A stretch of DNA of 15,582 bases from an uncultured Anaerolineae bacterium. GTDB lineage: Bacteria; Chloroflexota; Anaerolineae; B4-G1; DUEL01. Positions 1-6,725 of this stretch are shown piece by piece. The stretch covers positions 1-15,582 of the forward strand of contig CALDFY010000055.1 in assembly GCA_937942115.1 (NCBI GenBank). The letters are read 5' to 3'. How positions within the stretch are numbered: the first letter of the stretch is position 1; each line of letters starts with the position of its first letter. A model generated the notes under the pieces. That model worked only from the letters and a program-made list of their open reading frames with translations, did not search any database and had not been told where the DNA came from. The position numbers and the translations under genes are program-made.

Positions 1-446
1 CTGGACGCTTCGCGCCGGGCGTCAACCTGCGTTGACGCCCTTCTCCGGAGGTCGGCGAAGGCCGACCTTGTTGCGAACGAAGTGAAGGGACCCGGCCGAA
101 GGCCCAAAGAGGCTGGCTTCAGCCAGCGCCCGAGGCGGCGACCCAACTGGCGCAGCCCCTTAAGTTAACGCATATGGGGGGCAAGGGGGTGAGGGGCAAA
201 GAAGCCCGCCGCTCGCCCCGAACGAGAGAGGCGCAAAAAACCTCCACTTATGAGGGGGCCGGGGGAGGGGTGAGGCCAGCGCGCCGAAAAAGTGAGAGCC
301 ATTGGGCTTTTAGCCCCTGGCGTAGGTTGTTACACTTCGGGGTTGATCTGGAGGTTGTCTGGCTGGTCGTAAGTCAGAGCATACCGGAAATGAAGCCCAG
401 ATTGGAGCAAGTTTTGCGAGATTTTATAAGGAGGAAGTGGTCAACG
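1..446. repeat. Gene-free leader: GC hairpin cluster and G-rich tract
   Basis: I see no credible gene upstream of nuoK here. The first 130 bases hold a string of short perfect hairpins. GGGCGTCAAC (17-26) pairs with GTTGACGCCC (31-40). AGGTCGGC (49-56) pairs with GCCGACCT (61-68). GGCC (94-97) pairs with GGCC (101-104). GCTGGC (112-117) pairs with GCCAGC (122-127). Bases 174-275 are G-rich and include GGGCCGGGGGAGGGGTGAGG (256-275), which recurs exactly at 5713-5732. None of the hairpins is followed by a T-run, so they look like dispersed intergenic repeats rather than terminators. nuoJ, the usual neighbour of nuoK, is absent. Confidence 0.6.
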
Positions 447-755
447 ATGATTCCTCTATCCTGGTACCTCATCCTGGCGGCTGCTCTTTTCTGCATCGGC
501 ACTTACGGCGTGCTGGCGCGGCGGAACGCCATCGCCATCCTGATGGGCGTGGAACTGATGCTCAACGCCGTCATCCTCAACCTGCTGGCTTTCTGGCGAT
601 ACGGTGAGCCGACGACGGCTGTCGGGCAGGCCTTCGCAGCCTTCGTCTACGCCGTCGCGGCGGCGGAGGTCGCCGTCGGCCTGGCCCTCATTGTCGTCAT
701 CTATCGCCGCCGCCGGACCACCGACATAGACCAGATCAACCTGCTGAAGTGGTAG
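447..755 (+). CDS. nuoK: NADH-quinone oxidoreductase subunit K
   Basis: This is the small membrane subunit of complex I, next to the antiporter-like subunits and part of the proton-translocating arm. The 102-residue product has the usual family length and three hydrophobic segments (about 4-22, 28-50 and 60-86). The two family glutamates are visible: Glu36 in MGVELMLN, and Glu74 in AAAEVAVGLA, matching the pair at 36 and 72 in the E. coli protein. The frame stays open upstream to 174, but that extension is low-complexity and unlike NuoK. ATG 447 gives the canonical MIPLSWYL start and has AAGGAGGAA at 429-437. It is followed by nuoL after 10 bases. It is unusual in lacking nuoJ immediately upstream. 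Confidence 0.95.
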   Translation: MIPLSWYLILAAALFCIGTYGVLARRNAIAILMGVELMLNAVILNLLAFWRYGEPTTAVGQAFAAFVYAVAAAEVAVGLALIVVIYRRRRTTDIDQINLLKW

Positions 756-765
756 GAGCGACAAT

Positions 766-2856
766 ATGGACCCTCGCCAACTCCTGGAACTCCTGACCGT
801 CCTGATCCCACTGCCGCCGTTCCTGGCTTTTGCCCTGATTATCTTGTTCTTCAACCGCTGGAAGCGGCTGAGCCACTCGGTCGCCATCGGCGCGATGGCC
901 CTCTCCTTCCTGATGGCCCAGTATGTCTTCTGGACAGTCGTCGGCTGGGGCGGCGAAGCGCTCTCCGAGCACCCGATTGCCGTGAGCGTCCCGTGGCTTC
1001 CTTCGGCGGACGTGGCGCTGGAGATGGGGGTCTTCGTGGACCCGCTGACGGCGATCACCCTCTTCTTCGTCTCCATCACCTGTCTGGCCATCTTCATCTA
1101 CAGCGTGGGCTACATGCACGGCGACCCCCGCTACAGCCGGTTCTTCGCCTACATCAGCCTCTTCGCCACCGGGATGCTGGGGCTCACCGTCTCCGATAAC
1201 CTGCTGATGCTCTTCATCTTCTGGGAGATTATGGGCCTCTGCTCCTACCTGCTCATCGGCTTCTGGTTTGAGAAGCCGTCGGCCTACCGGGCGGCGATCA
1301 AGGCCTTCCTCACCACCCGCATCGGCGACGTCATTATGCTCATCGGCATCGCCTACCTCTACACGCAGACAGGTACTCTCAGTTTTGACGCCATCCTGCG
1401 GGACAAGGAGGTGCTGCACGAACTGGCGATCACGCCCTCGGTGATTCCGGCTCTTTCGGTCGCTGCGGCGGTGGGGCTGCTGATTTTCGCCGGGACGGTG
1501 GGGAAATCGGCCCAGTTCCCGCTCCATGTGTGGTTGCCGGACGCAATGGAGGGCCCCACGCCGGTCAGCGCGATGATCCATGCCGCGACGATGGTCTCCG
1601 CAGGCGTCTATCTGGTGGTGCGGATGTTCCCACTCCTTTCGGTAGGGCTGGAGCACGCCGCCGGGACGCCGCCGATGCAGGCGATGGCCCTCATCGGGAC
1701 CTTCAGCGCGGTCTTCGCTGCCACCATCGCAGTGGCCCAGAACGACATCAAGCGGGTGCTGGCCTATTCCACCATCAGCCAGTTGGCCTACATGGTCGCC
1801 GCGCTGGGGATCGGGGCCTACATTGCCGCCGCGTTCCACCTGGTTACCCACGCCTTCTTCAAGGCACTCCTGTTCCTGGGCTCCGGGTCGGTCATCATCG
1901 GCACCCACCACGAGCAGGATATGATGAAGATGGGCGGCCTGGCGAAGCGGATGCCGGTGACGTTCTGGACCTTTCTGGCGGGCGGGCTGGCCCTGGCCGG
2001 GTTCCCGATTATCACCGCCGGATTCTGGAGCAAGGACGAGATTCTGGCCCATGCCTGGGCCCACAACCCGACGGTCTTCTGGGCGCTGGCGGCGGGTGCG
2101 CTCCTGACCGCGTTCTACACGATGCGGCAAATCTGCCTGACCTTCCTGGGCCAGCCGCGCAGCCACCACGCCGAGCACGCCCATGAAACGGGCTGGGTGA
2201 TGACGGGGCCGCTGGCCATCTTGGCGCTCTTCGCCCTCTTCTTCGGCTTTGTCGGCGTGCCGGAGGACTTCCCGGTGCTGGGCGAACTGGGCAAGGCACT
2301 CTTCCACGGCAACTGGTTCCACCACTTCGTCGGCGCAACGCTGGGGGAGGCGCCGGAGGCACTGCCGTTCAACCCGGTCCCGGTCGGGCTTTCGGTGGGG
2401 GCGGCGCTCCTGGGCCTCCTGGGCGGCTGGCTGGTCTACGGAATGCGCCCGCTGGCCGAGGGCGAGACCGACCCATTGGTTCGCTGGCTGGGGCCGGTGC
2501 ACACCGTCCTGCGCAACAAGTACTACATTGACGAATTCTACGGCCTGGTGGTCATCCGGCCCACCCTCTGGCTGGCGAAGGTGGCCTACGAGGGGATAGA
2601 CCGGGGCCTGATAGACGGCATCCTGCACGGGTTCGCTCGTCTGGGCGAACTGTGGGGCATCCTCAACCGCTGGGTCCACCGCTACATCATTGACGGCGGG
2701 CTGGTGGACGGGTCGGCGAAACTGGTGGGTCTCGTCGGCCGTGAATTTCGCCAGGCCCTGCAGACGGGCCAGGTGCAGCACTATCTGGTCTCGGTGCTGT
2801 TCTTCCTGTGCATGTTCGCGCTGCTCTATCTGCTCTACCTGGGGGTGACACCGTAA
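766..2856 (+). CDS. nuoL: NADH-quinone oxidoreductase subunit L (elongated lateral helix)
   Basis: This is the distal antiporter-like proton channel of complex I and carries the amphipathic lateral helix that runs along the membrane arm. The product has 696 residues, against about 610 in E. coli. Channel residues are present: Glu154 in FWEIMGLCSY, Lys247 in GKSAQFPLHVWLPDA, His272 in IHAATMV, Lys366 in HAFFKALLF and Lys423 in WSKDE. The C-terminal lateral helix begins near KYYIDEFYGL (585-594) and ends at the terminal TM (about 672-692). Inside it, RGLIDG (613-618) and RYIIDG (639-644) recur with a 26-residue offset, which makes the helix about 26-28 residues longer than in the usual protein. 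TAGGAG, overlapping the nuoK stop, serves as ribosome binding site for ATG 766. The key residues are seen directly; the extension length rests on comparison from memory. Confidence 0.97.
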   Translation: MDPRQLLELLTVLIPLPPFLAFALIILFFNRWKRLSHSVAIGAMALSFLMAQYVFWTVVGWGGEALSEHPIAVSVPWLPSADVALEMGVFVDPLTAITLFFVSITCLAIFIYSVGYMHGDPRYSRFFAYISLFATGMLGLTVSDNLLMLFIFWEIMGLCSYLLIGFWFEKPSAYRAAIKAFLTTRIGDVIMLIGIAYLYTQTGTLSFDAILRDKEVLHELAITPSVIPALSVAAAVGLLIFAGTVGKSAQFPLHVWLPDAMEGPTPVSAMIHAATMVSAGVYLVVRMFPLLSVGLEHAAGTPPMQAMALIGTFSAVFAATIAVAQNDIKRVLAYSTISQLAYMVAALGIGAYIAAAFHLVTHAFFKALLFLGSGSVIIGTHHEQDMMKMGGLAKRMPVTFWTFLAGGLALAGFPIITAGFWSKDEILAHAWAHNPTVFWALAAGALLTAFYTMRQICLTFLGQPRSHHAEHAHETGWVMTGPLAILALFALFFGFVGVPEDFPVLGELGKALFHGNWFHHFVGATLGEAPEALPFNPVPVGLSVGAALLGLLGGWLVYGMRPLAEGETDPLVRWLGPVHTVLRNKYYIDEFYGLVVIRPTLWLAKVAYEGIDRGLIDGILHGFARLGELWGILNRWVHRYIIDGGLVDGSAKLVGLVGREFRQALQTGQVQHYLVSVLFFLCMFALLYLLYLGVTP

Positions 2857-2910
2857 GAGGATGGTGAAGATTCAGGGGCTGAACCGGGGGAACAGGTATG
2901 AAGGTGAGGG

Positions 2911-3255
2911 ATGGTGCGAAAAATCATTTCCGTTATTTTGATGGTAGCAGGATTCGTCACGTTCACCATCCCTACATTCTCCCTTTTGATGTGGCCGGAT
3001 TGGACGTATGTAGAAGCATACCGCATCGGGATAGCACCCTTCAGCATAACCTTGCTTCTGGCGGGTTTTCTCCTGTGGCCGTTGCGCCCATACGGCCTGA
3101 TGGTCACGGCCCAGGGGATCATCGCTCTGGTCACCGCCGTACTGGGCCTGATGTCCCTGGTCTATATGGGGTATTGGTTCAGTTCAGCGCCGATGATGAG
3201 GTGGATACGTCCTGTGGGCCCCGGTCTTGCAGGGAGGTTCAACAGCATCAGATGA
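2911..3255 (+). CDS. Hypothetical small integral membrane protein
   Basis: I do not recognise this 114-residue protein. It has three hydrophobic stretches (about 5-27, 41-57 and 63-90) and a basic C-terminal tail ending RFNSIR, so it is probably an inner-membrane protein. The sequence AAGGTGAGGG lies directly upstream of ATG 2911 and could be the ribosome binding site. It sits 54 bases after nuoL and 99 bases before the VapBC-like pair, in the same orientation. Its base and codon use is less GC-biased than the nuo genes, which suggests later insertion. Another frame over the same bases (2898-3335) is rejected as non-membrane, low-similarity sequence. The gene is plausible, but no function can be assigned. 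Confidence 0.5.
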   Translation: MVRKIISVILMVAGFVTFTIPTFSLLMWPDWTYVEAYRIGIAPFSITLLLAGFLLWPLRPYGLMVTAQGIIALVTAVLGLMSLVYMGYWFSSAPMMRWIRPVGPGLAGRFNSIR

Positions 3256-3354
3256 ACCGCTCTCCGCTTGTCGGCGCAATTCCGGCGGGCGATGTGGAGA
3301 TAATGCGGCAGGCGATAGAAAAAGGGCGCGAATGAGACGGCATAGGGAGGTCAA

Positions 3355-3585
3355 ATGGAGCGGACGTTCATGATAGAGATACCGGACACACTCTACGAAT
3401 CGTTGCTCTTGGTGGCTGAGAGGGCAGGGCAGACACCTCAGGAATGGGTGCTGAGATGGCTGATCCGTGAAGTTCAGGCCGCTCTGGAGGACCCTTTGGA
3501 GCGTTTTATCGGTGCATTCCGGAGCGACGTGCCGGATTGGAGTGACCGGCATGATTTCTATATCGGCCAGATGTCTCTAAAATAG
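3355..3585 (+). CDS. Putative antitoxin of a VapBC-type pair
   Basis: This 76-residue acidic protein lies 14 bases upstream of a PIN-domain gene. That is the standard position for the antitoxin that binds and neutralises the nuclease and represses the pair. The start at ATG 3355 is supported by AGGGAGGT at 3344-3351. The N-terminal part (IEIPDTLYESLLLVAERAG, then TPQEWVLRWLIREV) resembles a short DNA-binding and helical module. The C-terminal part, DVPDWSDRHDFYIGQM, is the kind of tail seen in small antitoxins paired with PIN toxins. The role comes mainly from position; I cannot name a family with certainty. Confidence 0.7.
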   Translation: MERTFMIEIPDTLYESLLLVAERAGQTPQEWVLRWLIREVQAALEDPLERFIGAFRSDVPDWSDRHDFYIGQMSLK

Positions 3586-3599
3586 ATATTTTTGGGAAA

Positions 3600-4016
3600 A
3601 TGGCTGGCTTGTTTGCAGATACATCGGGCTGGGGCAACATCGTAGATGCCGGTCAACCCTATCATTCACTGGCGACCACGATTTATCGCTCCGCTCGCTC
3701 AGAAGGCCGAAAGATCGTCACCACAAACTATATTGTCGCCGAGTTGGTCGCCCTGATGACCCGCCCCCTTCGGATTCCCAGGCCAACGCTCATTGATTTT
3801 ATTGAAAGCTTGCGGACCTCGCCGCACGTTGAAATTGTGCACATAGACCAGCAGATTGATGAACAGACCTGGGAACTCTTCCGATCGCGGCCGGATAAGG
3901 AATGGAGTTGGACCGATTGCGCCAGTTTTGTGGTGATGAAGCAACGGGGAATTCTGGAAGCCCTGACGACAGACCACCATTTTGAGCAGGCCGGCTTTGT
4001 GCGGCTGCTGAAATAA
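3600..4016 (+). CDS. PIN-domain ribonuclease, VapC-like toxin
   Basis: PIN-domain proteins are metal-dependent ribonucleases; VapC members cleave tRNA or rRNA when freed from their antitoxin. The 138-residue length is typical. The acidic active-site set is complete: Asp7 in FADTSGW, Glu48 in IVAELVALM, Asp106 in WTDCASFVVM and Asp125 in TTDHHFEQAGF. The final FEQAGFVRLL is the usual PIN C-terminus. Start ATG 3600 has only a weak GGGA upstream. The gene is 14 bases after the antitoxin and 20 bases before nuoM, so the pair sits inside the nuo operon. All catalytic residues are intact, so it is probably active. The RNA target cannot be inferred. Confidence 0.88.
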   Translation: MAGLFADTSGWGNIVDAGQPYHSLATTIYRSARSEGRKIVTTNYIVAELVALMTRPLRIPRPTLIDFIESLRTSPHVEIVHIDQQIDEQTWELFRSRPDKEWSWTDCASFVVMKQRGILEALTTDHHFEQAGFVRLLK

Positions 4017-4036
4017 TCCGTAACGGAGGTCCGACC

Positions 4037-5596
4037 GTGGAGTTCTTCTGGCAACATCTGCTCAGCCTGATTCTCTTCATCCCCCTGGTCGGGGCCGGAT
4101 TGGTGATGCTCCTGCCGAAGGAGCAGGACCGGCTCATCCGGTGGGTCTCGCTCATTATCAGCCTGATCCCGCTGGCCCTCTCGGTCATTGTGTGGATCAA
4201 CTTCCGGCCCGGCGCGCCCGGTTTCCAGTTTGAGGAGCGGGTGGAGTGGTTTCCCCTCATCGGCTCTTCCTATCACGTGGGGATAGATGGCATCGGACTG
4301 GTGATGGTGCTCCTCACCACCTTCCTCACGCCGCTGGCGCTCCTGGTCTCCTTCAGCATCCACGAGGAGGTCCGTTCCTACTTTGCCCTCTTCCTCTTCC
4401 TGGAGACGGGGATGCTGGGCGTCTTCGTGGCGCTGGACCTGCTCATCTTCTTCCTGTTCTGGGAAGTGGGGCTCATCCCGATGTTCTTCCTCATCAACCG
4501 CTGGGGGAGCGAACATGGGGAGCGGGAGTTGTGGAGCGGGTACAAGATTCCGGCGCGGACCTATGCGGCCTTCAAGTTCCTGCTCTACACGATGGCGGGA
4601 TCGCTGGGGCTTCTGCTGGCCATCCAGGTCATCGGCCTGACGGCGAGGACTTTTGACATCGTGGAGTTGCAGAGACTCTGGCCGGCGTTCAGTGGCTCCC
4701 TCTTTGGTCTGCCCATTTCGGTGGTCAAGACCATCGGGTTCTGGGCTTTCACCATCGCCTTCGCCATCAAGGTCCCCATCTGGCCCTTCCACACCTGGCT
4801 GCCCGATGCCCACACCGAGGCGCCGACGGCCGGCTCTATGATTCTGGCCGGGGTGCTACTGAAACTGGGGGCCTACGGCTTCCTGCGGCTGGTGCTTCCG
4901 CTCTTCCCGGAACAGTCGGTACAGTTCGCGTGGGTGCTGGCGCTTCTGGGGCTGGCGGCGGCAGTGGTCGGTGGCCTCTCCGCCCTGGGCCAGGACGACT
5001 TCAAACGGCTGGTGGCTTACTCTTCGGTGGGACATATGGGCTTCGTCGTGCTGGGGGTCGCGGTGGCGGCGAAGGCGCTGGGGGGCGGGGTGAACGCGCT
5101 GGACGCGGCGCTGGCGGCCAACGGCGCGGTCCTGCAGATGTTCAACCACGGCATTACGGCAGCGGCGATGTTTGCCCTCGTCGGGGTGGTCTACGAACGG
5201 GCGCACACCCGCAACCTGAAGGACTTCGGCGGGCTGGGGGTGGTGGTGCCGGCCTACGGCGGCATCCTGCTCTTCTGCACCCTGGCCTCGCTGGGGTTGC
5301 CCGGGCTGAACGGCTTCGTCAGTGAGTTCATGGTCTTCCGGGGGGCCTGGGCGGTCTTCCCGGCCATCACTGCGGCGACGACCATTGGGCTGGTGCTGGT
5401 GGCGGCCTACCTGCTCTGGACGATTCAGAAAGTGCTGCTGGGGCCGCTGAACCCGCGCTGGGAGAGGATGCCGGAGATCAACGCCCGCGAGGTCGTGGCA
5501 CTGGCACCGCTGATGGTGCTGATGTTCGTCATCGGCGTGTGGCCGTCCTGGCTGATTAACCTCTTCAACGAGGCAGTGATGCGGCTGGTTGGGTAA
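4037..5596 (+). CDS. nuoM: NADH-quinone oxidoreductase subunit M (canonical copy)
   Basis: This is the middle antiporter-like proton channel of complex I. The product has 519 residues, normal for NuoM, and is almost entirely transmembrane helices. Channel residues are all present: Glu143 in FWEVGLIPM (TM5), Lys245 in FAIKVPIWPFHTWLPDAH (TM7), Lys276 in VLLKLGAYG (TM8) and Glu430 in NGFVSEFM (TM12). It starts with GTG 4037 behind ACGGAGGT (4023-4030). It follows the PIN toxin gene by 20 bases and is separated from the second NuoM by a repeat-rich gap and a TumE-type pair. It serves as the reference for judging the divergent NuoM copy at 6726. Confidence 0.97.
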   Translation: MEFFWQHLLSLILFIPLVGAGLVMLLPKEQDRLIRWVSLIISLIPLALSVIVWINFRPGAPGFQFEERVEWFPLIGSSYHVGIDGIGLVMVLLTTFLTPLALLVSFSIHEEVRSYFALFLFLETGMLGVFVALDLLIFFLFWEVGLIPMFFLINRWGSEHGERELWSGYKIPARTYAAFKFLLYTMAGSLGLLLAIQVIGLTARTFDIVELQRLWPAFSGSLFGLPISVVKTIGFWAFTIAFAIKVPIWPFHTWLPDAHTEAPTAGSMILAGVLLKLGAYGFLRLVLPLFPEQSVQFAWVLALLGLAAAVVGGLSALGQDDFKRLVAYSSVGHMGFVVLGVAVAAKALGGGVNALDAALAANGAVLQMFNHGITAAAMFALVGVVYERAHTRNLKDFGGLGVVVPAYGGILLFCTLASLGLPGLNGFVSEFMVFRGAWAVFPAITAATTIGLVLVAAYLLWTIQKVLLGPLNPRWERMPEINAREVVALAPLMVLMFVIGVWPSWLINLFNEAVMRLVG

Positions 5597-6005
5597 GGAG
5601 GGAGGAATGCGGTTTTGAGGGCGGCGGCGATGCCGTCGCCCCAAAATCCCCTCCACACTCCCCTCCCCTCTCCTGACCCTTTGGTCAGGCGAGGGGCCGG
5701 GGGTGAGGTGGAGGGCCGGGGGAGGGGTGAGGACCCTCCTGGCCGCAGGCCAAGGGGAGAGAGGGCCAGGGGGTGAGGGCAATGACCTGGCGGGCAGTAA
5801 AACAGGCGTGTGGAATTTTTAATGCCTTCCCAAAGTGTCACCCATTTCGTTCAGAAAAAAATGAACCATCCCGAGTAGCGATAGCGCAAATGTGCGCGCA
5901 GTTTGGGACTCCGGTTCAAAGGCGCACTGGCTATCGTCATTATTTCCTATCTTGAATACCGGCGCCATATCCTGGCGGAATCGCGGCCGCAGGCAAGAGG
6001 AGCGA
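5597..6005. repeat. Repeat-rich intergenic gap between nuoM and TumE-like pair
   Basis: No credible gene lies in this 409-base gap. Bases 5640-5780 are a strand-biased C-rich then G-rich element. The hairpin CCCCTC-t-CCTGACC (5665-5678) pairs with GGTCAGG-c-GAGGGG (5683-5696) around the loop CTTT, with one mismatch. A smaller hairpin, TGGCC/GGCCA, spans 5740-5752. GGGCCGGGGGAGGGGTGAGG at 5713-5732 is an exact copy of 256-275. G-runs between 5690 and 5735 could form a quadruplex. There is no T-run after the hairpin on either strand, so I do not call a terminator. Bases 5781-6005 are more AT-rich and show nothing I can name. Confidence 0.6.
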
Positions 6006-6323
6006 ATGATGGGAACTGTTCAAACGTCGGAGAAGTTAAAAATGTTGGAGCGCCTCTACCGCCATGGCATCTGGAGCGAGGTGTTTGATCGCACCATTGA
6101 TAAGTTGCTGGCTGTAGAGATGGAACAGGCTTTAGTGGAAAAGGAAGAACTAGAGAAACGGTTGGCGATTTACGAGGCTCAATATGGGATGGATTCTGCG
6201 GATTTCTATCGCCGCTTCCGGGTCGGAGAATTAGGGGATGAGATGGAATTTGTGGAGTGGAGCGTGTTCTATGAGATGTACCAGGCTTTGCTGCAAAGGC
6301 TGGAAATTTTAAGAGCCGAATAG
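6006..6323 (+). CDS. Putative antitoxin partner of TumE-like toxin
   Basis: This 105-residue, highly charged, probably all-helical protein precedes a TumE-like gene by one base, so the two form one transcription unit. A helical N-terminus (LKMLERLYRHGIWSEVFDRT) is followed by a Glu/Lys-rich stretch (about 38-56) and the motif DFYRRFRVGELGDEMEFVEW (67-86), then FYEMYQALLQRLEIL. I associate this motif with small genes that accompany TumE/DUF6516 toxins, from memory. ATG 6006 or ATG 6009 follows AAGAGGAGCG. Codon use (many GAA, TTA and AGA) is more AT-rich than the flanking nuoM genes, which points to horizontal acquisition. The antitoxin role is inferred from position. Confidence 0.65.
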   Translation: MMGTVQTSEKLKMLERLYRHGIWSEVFDRTIDKLLAVEMEQALVEKEELEKRLAIYEAQYGMDSADFYRRFRVGELGDEMEFVEWSVFYEMYQALLQRLEILRAE

Positions 6324-6324
6324 A

Positions 6325-6723
6325 ATGGCGACAACAACCGACTACGTTTTGCATATCAAAGTCCGCCTGCTGATAAGCCCAATTGTGGCTTCCTTCACAG
6401 TAGTTGAGGAAAAAGTGTGGTCGGATAGAGGATATGTTCGCATCCGATGTGTGCTGACGAACGGAGATGTGCTGGAGGTAGCAGAGTATTTTGTGCGAGA
6501 ACAGGGTGAGTGTAGACCGGAAAGGTATCGCTATCAGTGGATGGAAGGAGGAACTCAGAAACTGTGCAGAAGGTGGGACAATGTAGAGCACTATCCTGGG
6601 TTGCCCAACTTCCCTCACCATATCCACCGGAGTGATGGAAGTGTGGCTCCTGGGGAGAGGTTGAGCATTATCCAATTACTGGATGTGCTGGAAAAGAACA
6701 TCACCCAAGACAAGGTGAGGTGA
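6325..6723 (+). CDS. TumE-like (DUF6516-type) toxin protein
   Basis: The 132-residue soluble protein has a beta-rich N-terminal half (about 8-58) and a C-terminal block typical of the TumE/DUF6516 family: RYRYQWM (67-73) followed by RRWDNVEHYPGLPNFPHHIH (82-101), rich in Trp, His and Pro. A final LSIIQLLDVLEKNI helix ends the protein. Members of this family are found as toxins in two-gene toxin-antitoxin systems; the biochemical activity is not known to me. The start ATG 6325 is one base after the upstream stop. Its own stop (6721-6723) lies two bases before the ATG of the second nuoM, so the pair is probably translationally linked to that gene. The family call is from motif recall. Confidence 0.7.
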   Translation: MATTTDYVLHIKVRLLISPIVASFTVVEEKVWSDRGYVRIRCVLTNGDVLEVAEYFVREQGECRPERYRYQWMEGGTQKLCRRWDNVEHYPGLPNFPHHIHRSDGSVAPGERLSIIQLLDVLEKNITQDKVR

Positions 6724-6725
6724 CG

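Noticed and set aside
300..446. Possible promoter upstream of nuoK
   Set aside because: TTG-containing hexamers are present, but no -10 match at proper spacing was convincing, so no promoter is called.
736..2781. A 681-codon open frame on the minus strand opposite nuoL
   Set aside because: It is a mirror frame of GC-rich coding DNA, with Asp/Gln/His/Arg-rich low-complexity content, no family resemblance and no ribosome binding site. nuoL on the plus strand is certain.
2898..3335. Alternative plus frame overlapping the small membrane protein
   Set aside because: The product has no coherent hydrophobic or domain pattern, whereas the 2911 frame gives three clean membrane helices and a plausible start.
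5665..5696. Hairpin after nuoM considered as a terminator
   Set aside because: There is no T-run on either strand. The arms belong to a repeat element that also occurs in part near 256-275, and the downstream genes appear to be in the same operon.
4856..5841. Long minus-strand frames opposite nuoM
   Set aside because: These are shadow frames of the coding strand and the C-rich repeat, with Pro/Arg/His-rich products and no recognisable domain.
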